Assembly: GCF_000375425.1 (NCBI RefSeq)
Contig: NZ_AQXG01000004.1
Coordinates: 1-64,000 of the forward strand
DNA: 64,000 bases
Direction: 5' to 3'
From: Gracilimonas tropica DSM 19535
GTDB taxonomy: Bacteria > Bacteroidota > Rhodothermia > Balneolales > Balneolaceae
In this document: piece by piece, positions 1-8,274 of the stretch
Numbering within the stretch: the first letter of the stretch is position 1
Layout of the letters: each line of letters starts with the position of its first letter
The notes under the pieces: generated by a model
The model's input: the letters and a program-made list of their open reading frames with translations, nothing else
Database searches by the model: none
What the model was told of the DNA's origin: nothing
Position numbers and translations under genes: made by a program

Positions 1-13
1 CCTTGGCAGGCTA

Positions 14-83
14 CGCAGATCTCTCCGCTGCATTGCGCTTTCCCGAATTCTCGGGATCGCTCCATTTCGGTCGAGATGACAAG
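14..83 (+). repeat. 70-bp repeat block B, single arm
   Basis: The block runs from CGCAGATCTCTCCGCTGCAT to CGGTCGAGATGACAAG and contains the small palindrome CCCGAATTCTCGGG. Close copies occur at 3947-4016, 4361-4430, 8856-8926 and 9094-9164. In the last two it is paired with an inverted left arm to make a long hairpin; here the left arm is missing. Confidence 0.8.
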
Positions 84-127
84 GTCGGGAGAAATGGCCG
101 GCGACAACCTTAAAAAAAGACTCCGAA

Positions 128-278
128 GTTGTCATCCCGAGTGGTTCGTAAAATTCTATGGCTGATATGTAGAACACGAGGGATCTCATCGCTTAAAACA
201 ACTCGATTGTTCAACTCTTGAGACCCCTCGCGGAATGCAACTGACCCTCCTCTAAAATTTCCCGCTCGGGGTGACAAC
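128..278. repeat. nested inverted repeat A, copy 1
   Basis: The outer arms are GTTGTCATCCCGAG at the left end and CTCGGGGTGACAAC at the right end. The inner arms are ACGAGGGATCTCA and TTGAGACCCCTCGC. Together they could fold as a long interrupted stem-loop. Copies are at 4061-4211 and 4538-4712, with degenerate or half copies at 6129-6278 and 6891-6972. The GTCATCCCGAG...GAGGGATCTC motif is a widespread dispersed bacterial repeat type; no protein is encoded. Confidence 0.8.
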
Positions 279-288
279 TTTGGGGGTG

Positions 289-420
289 GAACATCCAACA
301 AGGAACATCGAACTTTCAACATTGAACGGTTGGCCAGATTTGGGCAAGCTGTTGAATCAGCCAACCATCCCTTCCGGTACGCAAGCATGGGTTTTAACCC
401 TGGTGCATTGAGCAACATTC
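289..420. repeat. dispersed repeat block C, copy 1
   Basis: The block starts with runs of AACATCCAACAAGGAACATC-like sequence, goes through TTGAACGGTTGG and ends near ATGGGTTTTAACCCTGGTGC. It recurs at 3668-3835, partly at 6293-6336 and at 6547-6717. It contains the imperfect palindrome GGGTTTTAACCC. It is non-coding: frames through it give low-complexity peptides. Confidence 0.7.
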
Positions 421-494
421 ACGCTCCACTGTCGTAAGCCAATAATACCACCCAACCAACGCAACCAAAACGGCTCGGCGAGCCGTTGTACGTT

Positions 495-2990
495 CTACAT
501 CATTGCTTCGGGAGCTTTCTCGGGTCGTTTTCCGTTGCCGGCGGGTTTGGTTGGGGTTTCATTGAGGTACTCTTCGAGGGTGAATTCATCTACCTGAATG
601 GCATCATTACGAGCCTCTTCAGTTTTCTTGACGAGCTCGGCCTCTTCTTTGGTGATCACCCCTTTCTTGACCGCCAGGTCGGCGATCTCCATGTAAGGCT
701 CTTTGGGCAGCTCTTTAGCTTTGATGGCCTTGTATAACTTCTTGAACACCGGCCACGCCTGCTCATTGAGCTCCATGGTGTACTCGTACCGGCCAATGGC
801 AGATTCTTTGTCCTTAGGCATGAACATACCGTCCGTGATATGATCCCGGCCCTCACCGCGGGTCTGCATAGCTTGGGCCACTTTATGACCCAGTTTGTCG
901 GAAGGATAAGTTCCGATCGGATTTAAACGGCCCCACACACCGGCCAAACGGAACAGCCAGCTTAGTCCCGGCACTTTGATCTCCCGAAGAATGCCTTCGA
1001 ACGCCTGCTGAATCTTCCAAAAGCTGTATTCCATCGCCCATTCGAAATAAGGACGATCGGCTTCACGTCTTCCCTCGGCTTCAAACCGTTTCAACGTTCC
1101 GGAAGCAAGATACAGGTAACTGAGGATGTCGGCATACCGGCCCGCGATCTTCTCTTTCATCTTGAGGGCACCTCCGTAGGAACCGAGAGCCAGGTCTGCA
1201 AAGAAAGCAAAAGAGGCGGAAGACCACACCAATTTCTTCGCGTATTTGGATGCAGGTCCGTTTACGGGCGTACCGGCGATCTTGCCGCGAGTCACACTCA
1301 ATACCATAGACCGGGTCAGGTTTTTGAAGACATGTCCGATGTGTTTCCAGAAGTTATCATCGAATTTCGTCACGTCTTTGTTCATGAGTGCGTCAATTTC
1401 GTTATACGCATACGGATGGCACCGAATGGCGCCCTGACCAAAGATCATCAGAGTACGCGTGAGGATATTGGCGCCCTCTACCGTAATCGCGATGGGCATG
1501 GCTGTGTAACTGCTGGCAAAGATATTTCGGGGTCCGCGTGAAATACCGGCTCCTCCTACAATATCCATGGCATCATTCACGATCTCGCGGCCTAACTCCG
1601 TAAAGTTGTATTTGGCGATAGCGGTAACCACTGCCGGTTTTTGTCCCTGATCGAGTCCGCCGGTGGTATATCTCCGGGCTGCTTCCATCAGGTAAGTATA
1701 ACCGCCAATACGGGCCATCGGTTCTTCGATTCCTTCAAACTTCCCAATATTCAGTCCAAATTGTTTTCGGATAGCGGCATAAGCTCCAATGGCACGAGTG
1801 GCTACTTTAGCACCTCCCACGCTTTGTGCCGGCAGGGAGATTCCACGTCCTACGGCCAGCGATTCCATCAGCATGCGCCAGCCATTTCCGGCTCCTTCTT
1901 TTCCACCGATGATGGCATCCACGGGAACGACCACATCTTTACCATTGATCGGGCAGTTGTAAAATGGGATACCCAGTGGATCATGCCGGCGGCCCAAAAC
2001 CACGCCTTCCGTATCGGAGGGGATCAAAGCAGCCGTGATGCCAAGATTCTCTTTGTCTCCCAATAAATGCTTGGGGTCTTTCAGGTTGAAGGCCAATCCG
2101 ATCACCGTAGAGATAGCGGCCAGGGTGATATATCGCTTTTCAAAATTGAGGCGAAGGTACAGCTCTCCGTCATCTCCTTTGAACACAATGCCTTCCGAGC
2201 GCATGCTTCCGGCGTCTGATCCGGCATTTGGCTCGGTCAGTCCAAAGCACGGCATTTCTTCGCCGGTGGCCAGTCTTGGCAGGTAATGATCTTTTTGCTC
2301 GTCGGTTCCATAGTGAAGCAGCAGCTCTGCAGGCCCCAGGGAGTTTGGAACCATAACGGTTGTGGCCAAAGGTCCGCATCGGGAGGCCAGTTTAGCCACA
2401 ATTGCGGAGTGAGCCGTGGCAGAAAACTCCAGTCCGCCGTATTTTTTTGGAATGATCAACCCAAAGAATTTTTCTTTGCGCATAAAATCCCACACTTCAT
2501 CGGTGAAATCCTTTCGGACCATCACGTCCCAGTCGGTGACCATCTCACAAAGTTGCTCAACCGGACCGTCCATGAATGCCTGTTCCTCTTTGGTCAGCTC
2601 GGGATAGTCTTCATCCAGAATGCGTTTCAGGTTCGGCTTGCCCGAAAAGAGTTCTCCTTCCACCCATACGTTCCCGGCTTCAATAGCGGTTTGTTCCGTC
2701 TCGGAGATCTTGGGCAGGAAGTTGATGGCATCCAGTAACTTCATCAGCGGACCACTCAATACAATCCTTCGAAGCGCTTTCAGGTTGAACACCAAAACAA
2801 GGACGGTGTAGGTGATGAACAACCAGTTGGGGGCATCGAGTCCGGCCAAGGCTGCATAACCTGCAATGGCCCACAGCCAAAGAGGGGCGCCGGTGTAGCC
2901 CAGGATCAGCGTCAACAAGACTGCTGAGCCGATAGAGGCCCAAAGCGGGATCTCACTAAAAAATCCGAAATATTCCATAATTGCTTCCAT
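495..2990 (-). CDS. fadE: acyl-CoA dehydrogenase, FadE type
   Basis: Predicted to catalyse the FAD-dependent first step of fatty-acid beta-oxidation. The 831 residues are close to E. coli FadE (about 814) and much longer than soluble acyl-CoA dehydrogenases (about 380). Residues ~12-75 hold two or three hydrophobic segments, fitting membrane association. The dehydrogenase core spans ~100-560, with LTEPNAGSDAG near 250, and the TVEGANILTR segment near 500 carries the expected catalytic glutamate. The remaining ~270 residues match the C-terminal extension (DUF1974 region) typical of FadE. The ATG at 2990 is chosen because GGAGA lies about 7 bases upstream. The gene follows the TetR gene by 12 bp on the same strand, so it is probably co-transcribed with and controlled by that repressor. 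Confidence 0.93.
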   Translation of the reverse strand: MEAIMEYFGFFSEIPLWASIGSAVLLTLILGYTGAPLWLWAIAGYAALAGLDAPNWLFITYTVLVLVFNLKALRRIVLSGPLMKLLDAINFLPKISETEQTAIEAGNVWVEGELFSGKPNLKRILDEDYPELTKEEQAFMDGPVEQLCEMVTDWDVMVRKDFTDEVWDFMRKEKFFGLIIPKKYGGLEFSATAHSAIVAKLASRCGPLATTVMVPNSLGPAELLLHYGTDEQKDHYLPRLATGEEMPCFGLTEPNAGSDAGSMRSEGIVFKGDDGELYLRLNFEKRYITLAAISTVIGLAFNLKDPKHLLGDKENLGITAALIPSDTEGVVLGRRHDPLGIPFYNCPINGKDVVVPVDAIIGGKEGAGNGWRMLMESLAVGRGISLPAQSVGGAKVATRAIGAYAAIRKQFGLNIGKFEGIEEPMARIGGYTYLMEAARRYTTGGLDQGQKPAVVTAIAKYNFTELGREIVNDAMDIVGGAGISRGPRNIFASSYTAMPIAITVEGANILTRTLMIFGQGAIRCHPYAYNEIDALMNKDVTKFDDNFWKHIGHVFKNLTRSMVLSVTRGKIAGTPVNGPASKYAKKLVWSSASFAFFADLALGSYGGALKMKEKIAGRYADILSYLYLASGTLKRFEAEGRREADRPYFEWAMEYSFWKIQQAFEGILREIKVPGLSWLFRLAGVWGRLNPIGTYPSDKLGHKVAQAMQTRGEGRDHITDGMFMPKDKESAIGRYEYTMELNEQAWPVFKKLYKAIKAKELPKEPYMEIADLAVKKGVITKEEAELVKKTEEARNDAIQVDEFTLEEYLNETPTKPAGNGKRPEKAPEAMM

Positions 2991-3002
2991 ATTATTCTCC
3001 GT

Positions 3003-3602
3003 TTATGATACCGCAGCACGTTCCAGAAATCCCTGAATCACATGCTCGATAGATTCTTCTACAAATTGTTCTTTGTTGATCCGGCTGTCCAGCCTGCCGT
3101 TCAATACTACCGACACTACACCATGCAGCTGTGCCCAAATGGAATAGGCCGCTAACACCGGGTCATCCACTTCCATCAATCCCTCTTTCACGCCTTCTTC
3201 GATGGTCTTCACCAACAGTTCGTAAGCGCGCCGGGCTTTCCTGAATTTCTCTTTGGGATATCGCGCCATGGCATCCGAGCGCACCTGGTAAATGATCTCA
3301 TATTTTTCAGGATTGCTCATCCCAAATTCTACATAGCTTTGGATGATGGCCTTGAAGCGGTCGATGGTATTCGCCTTGGGCAATGCCTGCTCTTCGATAT
3401 GTGTGCTGAGGTCCTCAACAGACTCCTCGATCAGCGTGTGAAGCAGATGGTCTTTATTCTCGAAATAGAGGTAAATGCTGGTAGCTGTAACTTCAGCTTT
3501 CCTGGCGATCTTACGCATGGATAACGATTTATATCCATCCTTATAAAGGATATGCCGGCTGATGTTTAAAATTTGATCACGTAAAGGGACTTCTTCGCTC
3601 AT
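3003..3602 (-). CDS. TetR/AcrR family transcriptional regulator
   Basis: A 199-residue TetR-type repressor. The N-terminal helix-turn-helix is clear: ILNISRHILYKDGYKSLSMR is followed by KIARKAEVTATSIYLYFENK, the usual recognition-helix region. The remaining all-helical part would bind ligand and form the dimer. It is the first gene of a two-gene unit with fadE, so it is probably a fatty-acid-responsive repressor of beta-oxidation that binds acyl-CoA; that ligand is inferred from context only. An inverted repeat 9 bases upstream of the start suggests autoregulation. Confidence 0.9.
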   Translation of the reverse strand: MSEEVPLRDQILNISRHILYKDGYKSLSMRKIARKAEVTATSIYLYFENKDHLLHTLIEESVEDLSTHIEEQALPKANTIDRFKAIIQSYVEFGMSNPEKYEIIYQVRSDAMARYPKEKFRKARRAYELLVKTIEEGVKEGLMEVDDPVLAAYSIWAQLHGVVSVVLNGRLDSRINKEQFVEESIEHVIQGFLERAAVS

Positions 3603-3610
3603 TGCCTTGA

Positions 3611-3632
3611 TTAGGTTAACAGTGTTAACTAA
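3611..3632. promoter_or_regulatory. inverted repeat, putative TetR operator
   Basis: On the minus strand the sequence reads TTAGTTAACA-C-TGTTAACCTAA: two ~10-bp arms around one base, with one extra C in the right arm. It sits between bases 9 and 30 upstream of the tetR ATG, where bound repressor would block transcription of tetR-fadE. Its position and symmetry are direct observations; the binding protein is inferred. Confidence 0.55.
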
Positions 3633-3667
3633 CGCAAGTTAAACATTCCAAATCGAAAATCAAGCGG

Positions 3668-3930
3668 TAATGAACATCGAACAAGGAACATTCAACAAGG
3701 AACATCGAACTTTCAACATTGAACGGTTGGTCAGACTCGGGCAAGCTGTTGAATCAACCAACCACCCCTTCCGGTACGCAAGCATGGGTTTAAACCCTGG
3801 TGCGTTGATCAACATCCCCAGTAGCGTAGAGAGATCCCGCATCGGCGACTTCGTCCCGATTATCGGGACTGCGTCTGATCCGGCCTGCCTGCCGGCTTTG
3901 GCGAGGCTTGGGTTTTCGTGGTTACGCTCA
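3668..3930. repeat. dispersed repeat block C, extended copy
   Basis: It begins with short AACATCGAACAAGGAAC-like units and continues through CCGGTACGCAAGCATGGGTT. The extension from about 3805 (CAACATCCCCAGTAGCGTAG through CCCGATTATCGGGACTGCGTC) is shared with 6627-6717. CCCGATTATCGGG is a small perfect palindrome inside it. Confidence 0.7.
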
Positions 3931-3946
3931 TTCCCTTGGCAGGCTA

Positions 3947-4016
3947 CGCAGATCTCTCCGCTGCATTGCGCTCTCCCGAATTCTCGGGATCGCTCCATTT
4001 CGGTCGAGATGACAAG
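3947..4016 (+). repeat. 70-bp repeat block B, single arm
   Basis: Nearly identical to the block at 14-83, including the CCCGAATTCTCGGG palindrome. It sits just upstream of a nested inverted repeat A, the same order as at the left edge of the window, so B and A spread or were duplicated together. Confidence 0.75.
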
Positions 4017-4060
4017 GTCGGGAGAAATGCCCGCCGACAACCTTAAAAAAAGACTCCGAA

Positions 4061-4211
4061 GTTGTCATCCCGAGTGGCTCGTAAAATTCCATGCCCGAGA
4101 TGTAGAACACGAGGGATCTCATCGTTTAAAACAACTTGATTTCTCAACTCTTGAGACCCCTCGCGTAACACAACTGACCCTCCCCTAAAATTTCCCGCTC
4201 GGGGTGACAAC
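4061..4211. repeat. nested inverted repeat A, copy 2
   Basis: Outer arms GTTGTCATCCCGAG and CTCGGGGTGACAAC and inner arms ACGAGGGATCTCA and TTGAGACCCCTCGC are all present. It differs from the copy at 128-278 at only scattered positions. Confidence 0.8.
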
Positions 4212-4360
4212 TTTAAGAGATATTTCCAATCCCGGTCAAGGTGATGCTATATCTATAACACAACAATTCTACAGCACTGATCTATCAAAAGCGTTCCCTT
4301 ACCCTGCGGCTTTGGCGAGGCTTGGGTTTTCGTGGTTACGCTCATTCCCTTGGCAGGCTA

Positions 4361-4430
4361 CGCAGATCTCTCCGCTGCATTGCGCTTTCCCGAATTCTCG
4401 GGATCGCTCCATTTCGGTCGAGATGACAAG
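4361..4430 (+). repeat. 70-bp repeat block B, single arm
   Basis: Third near-identical copy of the block at 14-83. About 40 bp of shared sequence precedes it (from about 4319) and about 10 bp follows it, so the duplicated unit here is about 120 bp. Confidence 0.75.
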
Positions 4431-4537
4431 GTCGGGAGAAATCGCCGGTGGTGATTGCCGGCAGGCTCGTGGTGTACATCTCAACTCACTAAAGCAACGT
4501 CGCACTCGGGGTGACAACGTTAAAAAAAGACTCCGAA

Positions 4538-4712
4538 GTTGTCATCCCGAGTGGCTCGTAAAATTCCATGCCCGAGATGTAGAACACGAGGGATCTCATC
4601 GCTTAAAACAACTCGATTGTTCAACTCTTGAGACCCCCTGTCTCGCCGGCAGGCAGGCTCGCGGAATACTTTTTCATTCCAATTCAACTTACTACGCGAC
4701 TCGGGCGACAAC
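4538..4712. repeat. nested inverted repeat A, copy 3 with insertion
   Basis: Same outer and inner arms as copies 1 and 2, but the segment after the inner right arm carries an extra piece containing CTCGCCGGCAGGCAGGCTCG. The right outer arm is slightly diverged (CTCGGGCGACAAC). Confidence 0.75.
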
Positions 4713-4848
4713 TTTGCGGGTATGACTCCTGAGATCATGAGAATCCAAAACGGCTCAGCGAGCAGTTCTACGCTATCACCCACTCCATTTCGGTCGAGAT
4801 GACATAGGAAGGAACAGACTTATTTAGACATCATTAGTCTTATATCTA

Positions 4849-5511
4849 TCAAATCTTAAATGCCAGGTACTTGATGGTTTTTCCCTTTTCCAGGTGCATC
4901 TGCTCGTAATAAGTGAGAATGGAAAGTTTGGGGTCGCCGGGGCGGTTTTGGTGTACATTGGGTTCGTCATCAACCAATTCCAGTTGCTCCTGCTTGATGA
5001 TCTCTTTTGTATATTCATACAGCACATCACTGTCCGTTTTCAGGTGGATGACAGAACCGGGCTTCATCACCTTGCGATAGTGCTTCAGAAACTTGGGATG
5101 TGTGAGTCGTTTTCGCTCTTTTTTGAGGTAAGGATCCGAAAATACGATCCAAGCCTCATCCACCTCATCCTCTCCAAAAAATTGATCCAGGTGGTCTATA
5201 AAGCACCTCAGGTAGCGTACATTATCCAATCCTTTTTCGAGCGCTTCTGTGGCTCCAACCCACATGCGGTTTCCCTTGATGTCCAGTCCCACATAATTCT
5301 TTTCCGGCTCGATCTCAGCCAACCCAATGGAATACTCCCCCTTACCACAAGCTAACTCCAGCACAATGGGCAGATCTTTGTCGAATATTTCAGAATTCCA
5401 TCTCCCTTTTGGTGCAGGGTTATCATCATCGAATTCAGTATATACCAGCGTATTTTCGAGCTTGGGAAGTTCTTCCATCCGCTCTTCTTTGATCTTAGGC
5501 ATCAGGGGCAT
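4849..5511 (-). CDS. trmB: tRNA (guanine-N7-)-methyltransferase
   Basis: Methylates guanosine 46 in the tRNA variable loop using S-adenosylmethionine. The SAM-binding motif is VLELACGKGEYSIGLAE, followed by NYVGLDIKGNRMWVGA and the family signature region IVFSDPYLKKERKRLTHPKF. The ATG at 5511 gives 220 residues, within the family range. A TTG at 5532 in the same frame would add seven residues but has no ribosome-binding site, so the ATG is preferred. The upstream side of the gene carries short tandem repeats, and its downstream side runs into the repeat mosaic. Confidence 0.92.
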   Translation of the reverse strand: MPLMPKIKEERMEELPKLENTLVYTEFDDDNPAPKGRWNSEIFDKDLPIVLELACGKGEYSIGLAEIEPEKNYVGLDIKGNRMWVGATEALEKGLDNVRYLRCFIDHLDQFFGEDEVDEAWIVFSDPYLKKERKRLTHPKFLKHYRKVMKPGSVIHLKTDSDVLYEYTKEIIKQEQLELVDDEPNVHQNRPGDPKLSILTYYEQMHLEKGKTIKYLAFKI

Positions 5512-5542
5512 TTGTTTTTGAATTTCGCCCAAAATAAGGATT

Positions 5543-5625
5543 TTTGTGCTTTGTGCTTTGTGCTTTGAAGCTTGAGGGTTTAGGTGTTAGGTGTTAGGTG
5601 TTAGGTGCAAGGTGCAAGGTGCAAG
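5543..5625. repeat. short tandem repeats upstream of trmB
   Basis: Two runs lie side by side. About three units of TTTGTGC occupy 5543-5566, and about six 7-bp units grading from TAGGTGT to AAGGTGC occupy 5580-5625. They fall 30-115 bases upstream of the trmB start, within the region expected to hold its promoter. Confidence 0.75.
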
Positions 5626-5927
5626 TTCTTACTCGTTCCCAAGCTCCTGCTTCGTACTTCTGGGTGAATGCAAGCAACTTGCTACTCTGGGCATCTCTGA
5701 ACCCAATCCCCCCGCCCTTGCCCTAACGCATGGGGTAGTTATTTTTTTACCGGATTTACTATTTGATTGGTGGCCTGCTTGGCATATGATTTAAACGCGT
5801 CAGGGTAAGGGAGCTTACTTACCTCTCGTCACAAGAGTTCTTGTTCGATATGGTATGGGGAAGTAATAGCATACTATGCTACAGTATTACGACCTTTCAG
5901 GGCTGAGGATTGTGGCTGGCTTTCTGG

Positions 5928-6000
5928 CACAGGGCGCTGCCCTGTGTTGGTGATGGCCGCCCCATTCGGGGCTTGTTGCTCGGTTCGGGCTAACTGCCCG
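5928..6000. repeat. three consecutive hairpins, REP-like element
   Basis: CACAGGGCGCTGCCCTGTG (5928-5946) has 8-bp perfect arms, GCCCCATTCGGGGC (5959-5972) has 5-bp arms, and CGGGCTAACTGCCCG (5986-6000) has 5-bp arms. Closely spaced GC-rich hairpins of this kind resemble REP-type elements that RAYT transposases mobilise. No such transposase gene is in the window. Confidence 0.55.
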
Positions 6001-6128
6001 ACCTACTTTGATGCTCGTTACCAAGCCTGTCTGCCGACAAAGGCAAGCTGCGGCTTATGCCTGAATTCGATAACAACAAAGAAGTATATATGATATTTTA
6101 AAACCAATAGTCCTAAAAGCCTAAAGGT

Positions 6129-6278
6129 GTCTTTTCGAGTGCATTAAAATTTGCCAAGGACCTTGCCGGTGAACACGAGGGATCTCAACAGTTAATACCA
6201 CTCGTCTGTGCAGATCTTGAGGCCCCTCGCGATATACATCCTAAATCACCACTGCTGCATCACGCTCGGGGTGACAAC
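6129..6278. repeat. nested inverted repeat A, degenerate copy
   Basis: The inner arms (ACGAGGGATCTCA and TTGAGGCCCCTCGC) and the right outer arm (CTCGGGGTGACAAC) are intact. The left outer arm has decayed to GTCTTTTCGAGTGCATTAAAA, losing the pairing seen in the other copies. Confidence 0.65.
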
Positions 6279-6546
6279 TTTGGGGGCGGAACATCCAACA
6301 AGGAACATCGAACTTCCAACATTGAACGGTTGGCCTGGTTTTAATCCGTATAATCCAACAATCCGTTTAATCCGTGGTTCATTGGCATGAAGCGTACCTA
6401 CTACATCGAATGCATGAATTGCCCAATAACCAACAAAAGCGTTCCCTTACCCTGCGGCACCGGCGATGACTAGCATGTCTTACCGAAGAGCCGGAGGGCA
6501 AGGGACAGGGATTGGGTTTCGCGATGCCGGCGAAGGAATTGGATTG

Positions 6547-6717
6547 ACCAGATTCGGGCAAGCTGTTGAATCAACCAAACCATCTCTTCCGGTACGCAAG
6601 CATGGGTTTTAACCCTGGTGCAGTGATCAACATCCCCAGTAGCGTAGAGAGATCCCGCATCGGCGACTTCGTCCCGATTATCGGGACTGCGTCTTGTCCG
6701 GCCTGCCTGCCGAGGCA
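6547..6717. repeat. dispersed repeat block C, 3' part
   Basis: Matches 3728-3895 from the GGGCAAGCTGTTGAATCAAC segment through CCCGATTATCGGGACTGCGTC and into CCGGCCTGCCTGCC. The 5' AAC-rich units are absent here and present instead at 6293-6336, separated by about 200 bp. Confidence 0.7.
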
Positions 6718-7010
6718 GGGATGACGAGTGGTATTTGATTATGTTCAGTGTATCAATGCAACAATCATCCGATTAATTTACCTCCTTTACATTACTTTCC
6801 AGGCGTCCTTCCCCTTGTTGAAGGGGAAGACAGATGGGGTCGGGAATACGGGCTTTCATGAATCCACTTGCACCAGCCCATAATACCACCCAAACAATTC
6901 AACTTTTGAGACCTCGCGTTAGACTACTTCTTCCTATTTCAATTTACTACGCGTCTCGGGTGACAACTTTTTTTGGAGGATGTTACGTCATGGTCTTTCT
7001 TTAACAACTT

Positions 7011-7655
7011 TCAAGGCGAAAGCCGTTTGATATCCCATTTGTTGCCGACCTTCTCGTATTTAATGCGATCATGGAGTCGACTTCTTCGGCCTTGCCAAAA
7101 CTCAAATACCTCGGGCTTCACTTTATATCCGCCCCAGGTTTCAGGTTTTGGAACTTCACCTTCAGCGTATTTTCCTTCAAGCTCCTTAAACCGTTCTTCC
7201 AGAAAAGCCCGGTTTGGAACCACAGCACTTTGATTGGAAGCCAATGCCCCAAGCTGACTTTTATATGGCCGCTCCTTAAAATAGGCCAAACTCTGTTCCC
7301 CGGGAAGTTTCTCTGCTTCTCCCTCTATTCGTACTTGTCGCTCCAGCTCTAACCACAGAAAACAAAGAGCTACGTTTGGATTTTCTTCCATCTCTTCTCC
7401 CTTCTGACTGGCATAATTGGTGAAAAAAATGAAATTTCCATCCTCTATACCTTTCAGCAGAACGACTCTTGAATGAGGTTTTTGCTGCATATCCACCGTG
7501 GAAAGCGTCATGGCATTGGGTTCGGGGACCTCTGACTTCAGTGCCTCCTCCATCCATTTTTCAAATTGTTGAACCGGATCTTCCAATATATCCGATTCAT
7601 CCAAAGCACTTTTACTGTAGTCTTCCCGTAGTTGCTGAAGTTTTTCTTTTTTCAT
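7011..7655 (-). CDS. pdxH: pyridoxamine 5'-phosphate oxidase
   Basis: FMN-dependent enzyme that oxidises pyridoxine or pyridoxamine 5'-phosphate to pyridoxal 5'-phosphate, the cofactor used by the cysteine desulfurase in this window among others. At 214 residues it has the usual length. The family signatures PHSRVVLLKGIEDGNFIFFT, the FMN/dimer region ALCFLWLELERQVRIEG, and the C-terminal FEFWQGRRSRLHDRI with its PLP-binding arginines are all present. It starts 9 bp after the end of a thioredoxin-like gene and is probably co-transcribed with it. Confidence 0.95.
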   Translation of the reverse strand: MKKEKLQQLREDYSKSALDESDILEDPVQQFEKWMEEALKSEVPEPNAMTLSTVDMQQKPHSRVVLLKGIEDGNFIFFTNYASQKGEEMEENPNVALCFLWLELERQVRIEGEAEKLPGEQSLAYFKERPYKSQLGALASNQSAVVPNRAFLEERFKELEGKYAEGEVPKPETWGGYKVKPEVFEFWQGRRSRLHDRIKYEKVGNKWDIKRLSP

Positions 7656-7664
7656 GAATGTCGT

Positions 7665-8234
7665 TTAACCAAAATATTCAGGTTCGTTTCCTTTTTTCCA
7701 TTTGATGTTACAGCCAATGCTGGGTTTTTGCCGGTCTTCCGGAATCGTTTTTCCTTCCAGAACAGCGTCCATTGCTTGTCTGAGGTCTTTGCCTGTTACC
7801 GGCTCATCGTTCTTGGGGCGGCTGTCATCAAACTGCCCACGATAAACCAATTTCCTGTCCCCGTCAAATACAAATAAGTCGGGAGTGCAGGCAGCTTTGT
7901 AGGCTTTAGCCACTTCCTGATCTTCATCATACAGATAAGGAAAGGGATAATTTTTCTCCGCCATTTTTTCCGGGCTGTCCTGTGGATATTTTTCCACATC
8001 GTTAGAGCTTATGGCGATGAACCCGATGCCTTTGGCAATATATTCATTGGCTAATTTCACTAATTCATTTTCTATATGAAGCACATACGGGCAGTGATTG
8101 CATATGAACATCACCACAAAACCTTTGCTTTGATTCGTATAATTAAGTGATAAACTTCCACCGTTAACGCTTTCCAGAGTGAAATCCGGTGCTTCCGTTC
8201 CTAATTCCAGCATGGTTGATGGTGTAGCAGACAT
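7665..8234 (-). CDS. thioredoxin-like / AhpC-TSA family protein
   Basis: A 189-residue thioredoxin-fold protein. The N-terminal LGTEAPDFTLESVNGGSLSL is the usual opening of the AhpC/TSA-redoxin group, and VMFICNHCPYV gives a CxxC motif at Cys45/Cys48. The conserved cis-proline region is ACTPDLFVFD, and the C-terminal part (KPSIGCNIKWK) carries a further conserved cysteine. There is no signal peptide, so it should be cytoplasmic. The family is common in Bacteroidota and its substrate is not established. It lies immediately upstream of pdxH. Confidence 0.85.
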   Translation of the reverse strand: MSATPSTMLELGTEAPDFTLESVNGGSLSLNYTNQSKGFVVMFICNHCPYVLHIENELVKLANEYIAKGIGFIAISSNDVEKYPQDSPEKMAEKNYPFPYLYDEDQEVAKAYKAACTPDLFVFDGDRKLVYRGQFDDSRPKNDEPVTGKDLRQAMDAVLEGKTIPEDRQKPSIGCNIKWKKGNEPEYFG

Positions 8235-8262
8235 AATTCTGAATTTTGTGAATTAAAGGTTT

Positions 8263-8270
8263 TAACTTTG
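8263..8270 (+). promoter_or_regulatory. candidate Bacteroidota -7 element
   Basis: TAACTTTG fits the TAnnTTTG consensus. It lies only 4 bases before the ATG at 8275, so a transcript from it would start at or just inside the coding region. A TTTTG at 8244-8248 is nearer than the usual -33 spacing. Treat as tentative. Confidence 0.3.
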
Positions 8271-8274
8271 GTTC

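Larger units (their letters stand above)
1..494. other. non-coding repeat mosaic at left edge
   Basis: No credible gene lies here. The stretch is built from three blocks that recur elsewhere in the window: a 70-bp block (14-83), a nested inverted repeat (128-278) and a block derived from short AAC/ATTGAA-type motifs (289-420). Roughly 1-245 is nearly the same sequence as 3934-4178, so this edge is one copy of a larger dispersed direct repeat. Reading frames across it are low-complexity translations of the repeats and not genes. Confidence 0.8.
3633..4848. other. 1.2-kb non-coding repeat mosaic between tetR and trmB
   Basis: No gene is supported. In order it holds a full block C with a 3' extension (3668-3930), block B (3947-4016), nested inverted repeat A (4061-4211), ~100 bp of apparently unique sequence, a second block B (4361-4430), a 3' half of repeat A (4440-4518), a full repeat A (4538-4712), and a short piece of block B (4783-4806). 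The segment 3907-4027 is almost identical to 4319-4441. Open frames here are repeats read as protein. Confidence 0.8.
5626..7010. other. 1.4-kb non-coding repeat mosaic between trmB and pdxH
   Basis: No gene is supported. It contains a CGTTCCCAAGCTCCTGCTTC fragment (5634), three successive strong hairpins (5928-6000), a degenerate nested inverted repeat A (6129-6278), a short block C (6293-6336), a longer block C half (6547-6717), a CTTCCCCTTGTTGAAGGGGAAG palindrome near 6810 and a right half of repeat A (6891-6972). About 5700-5900 shows nothing recognisable. Confidence 0.75.

Noticed and set aside
3670..4188. A 172-residue plus-strand frame across the tetR-trmB gap
   Set aside because: It is a translation of repeat blocks C, B and A. 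The same peptide strings reappear in other repeat copies (for example 4204-4725) and there is no ribosome-binding site or domain.
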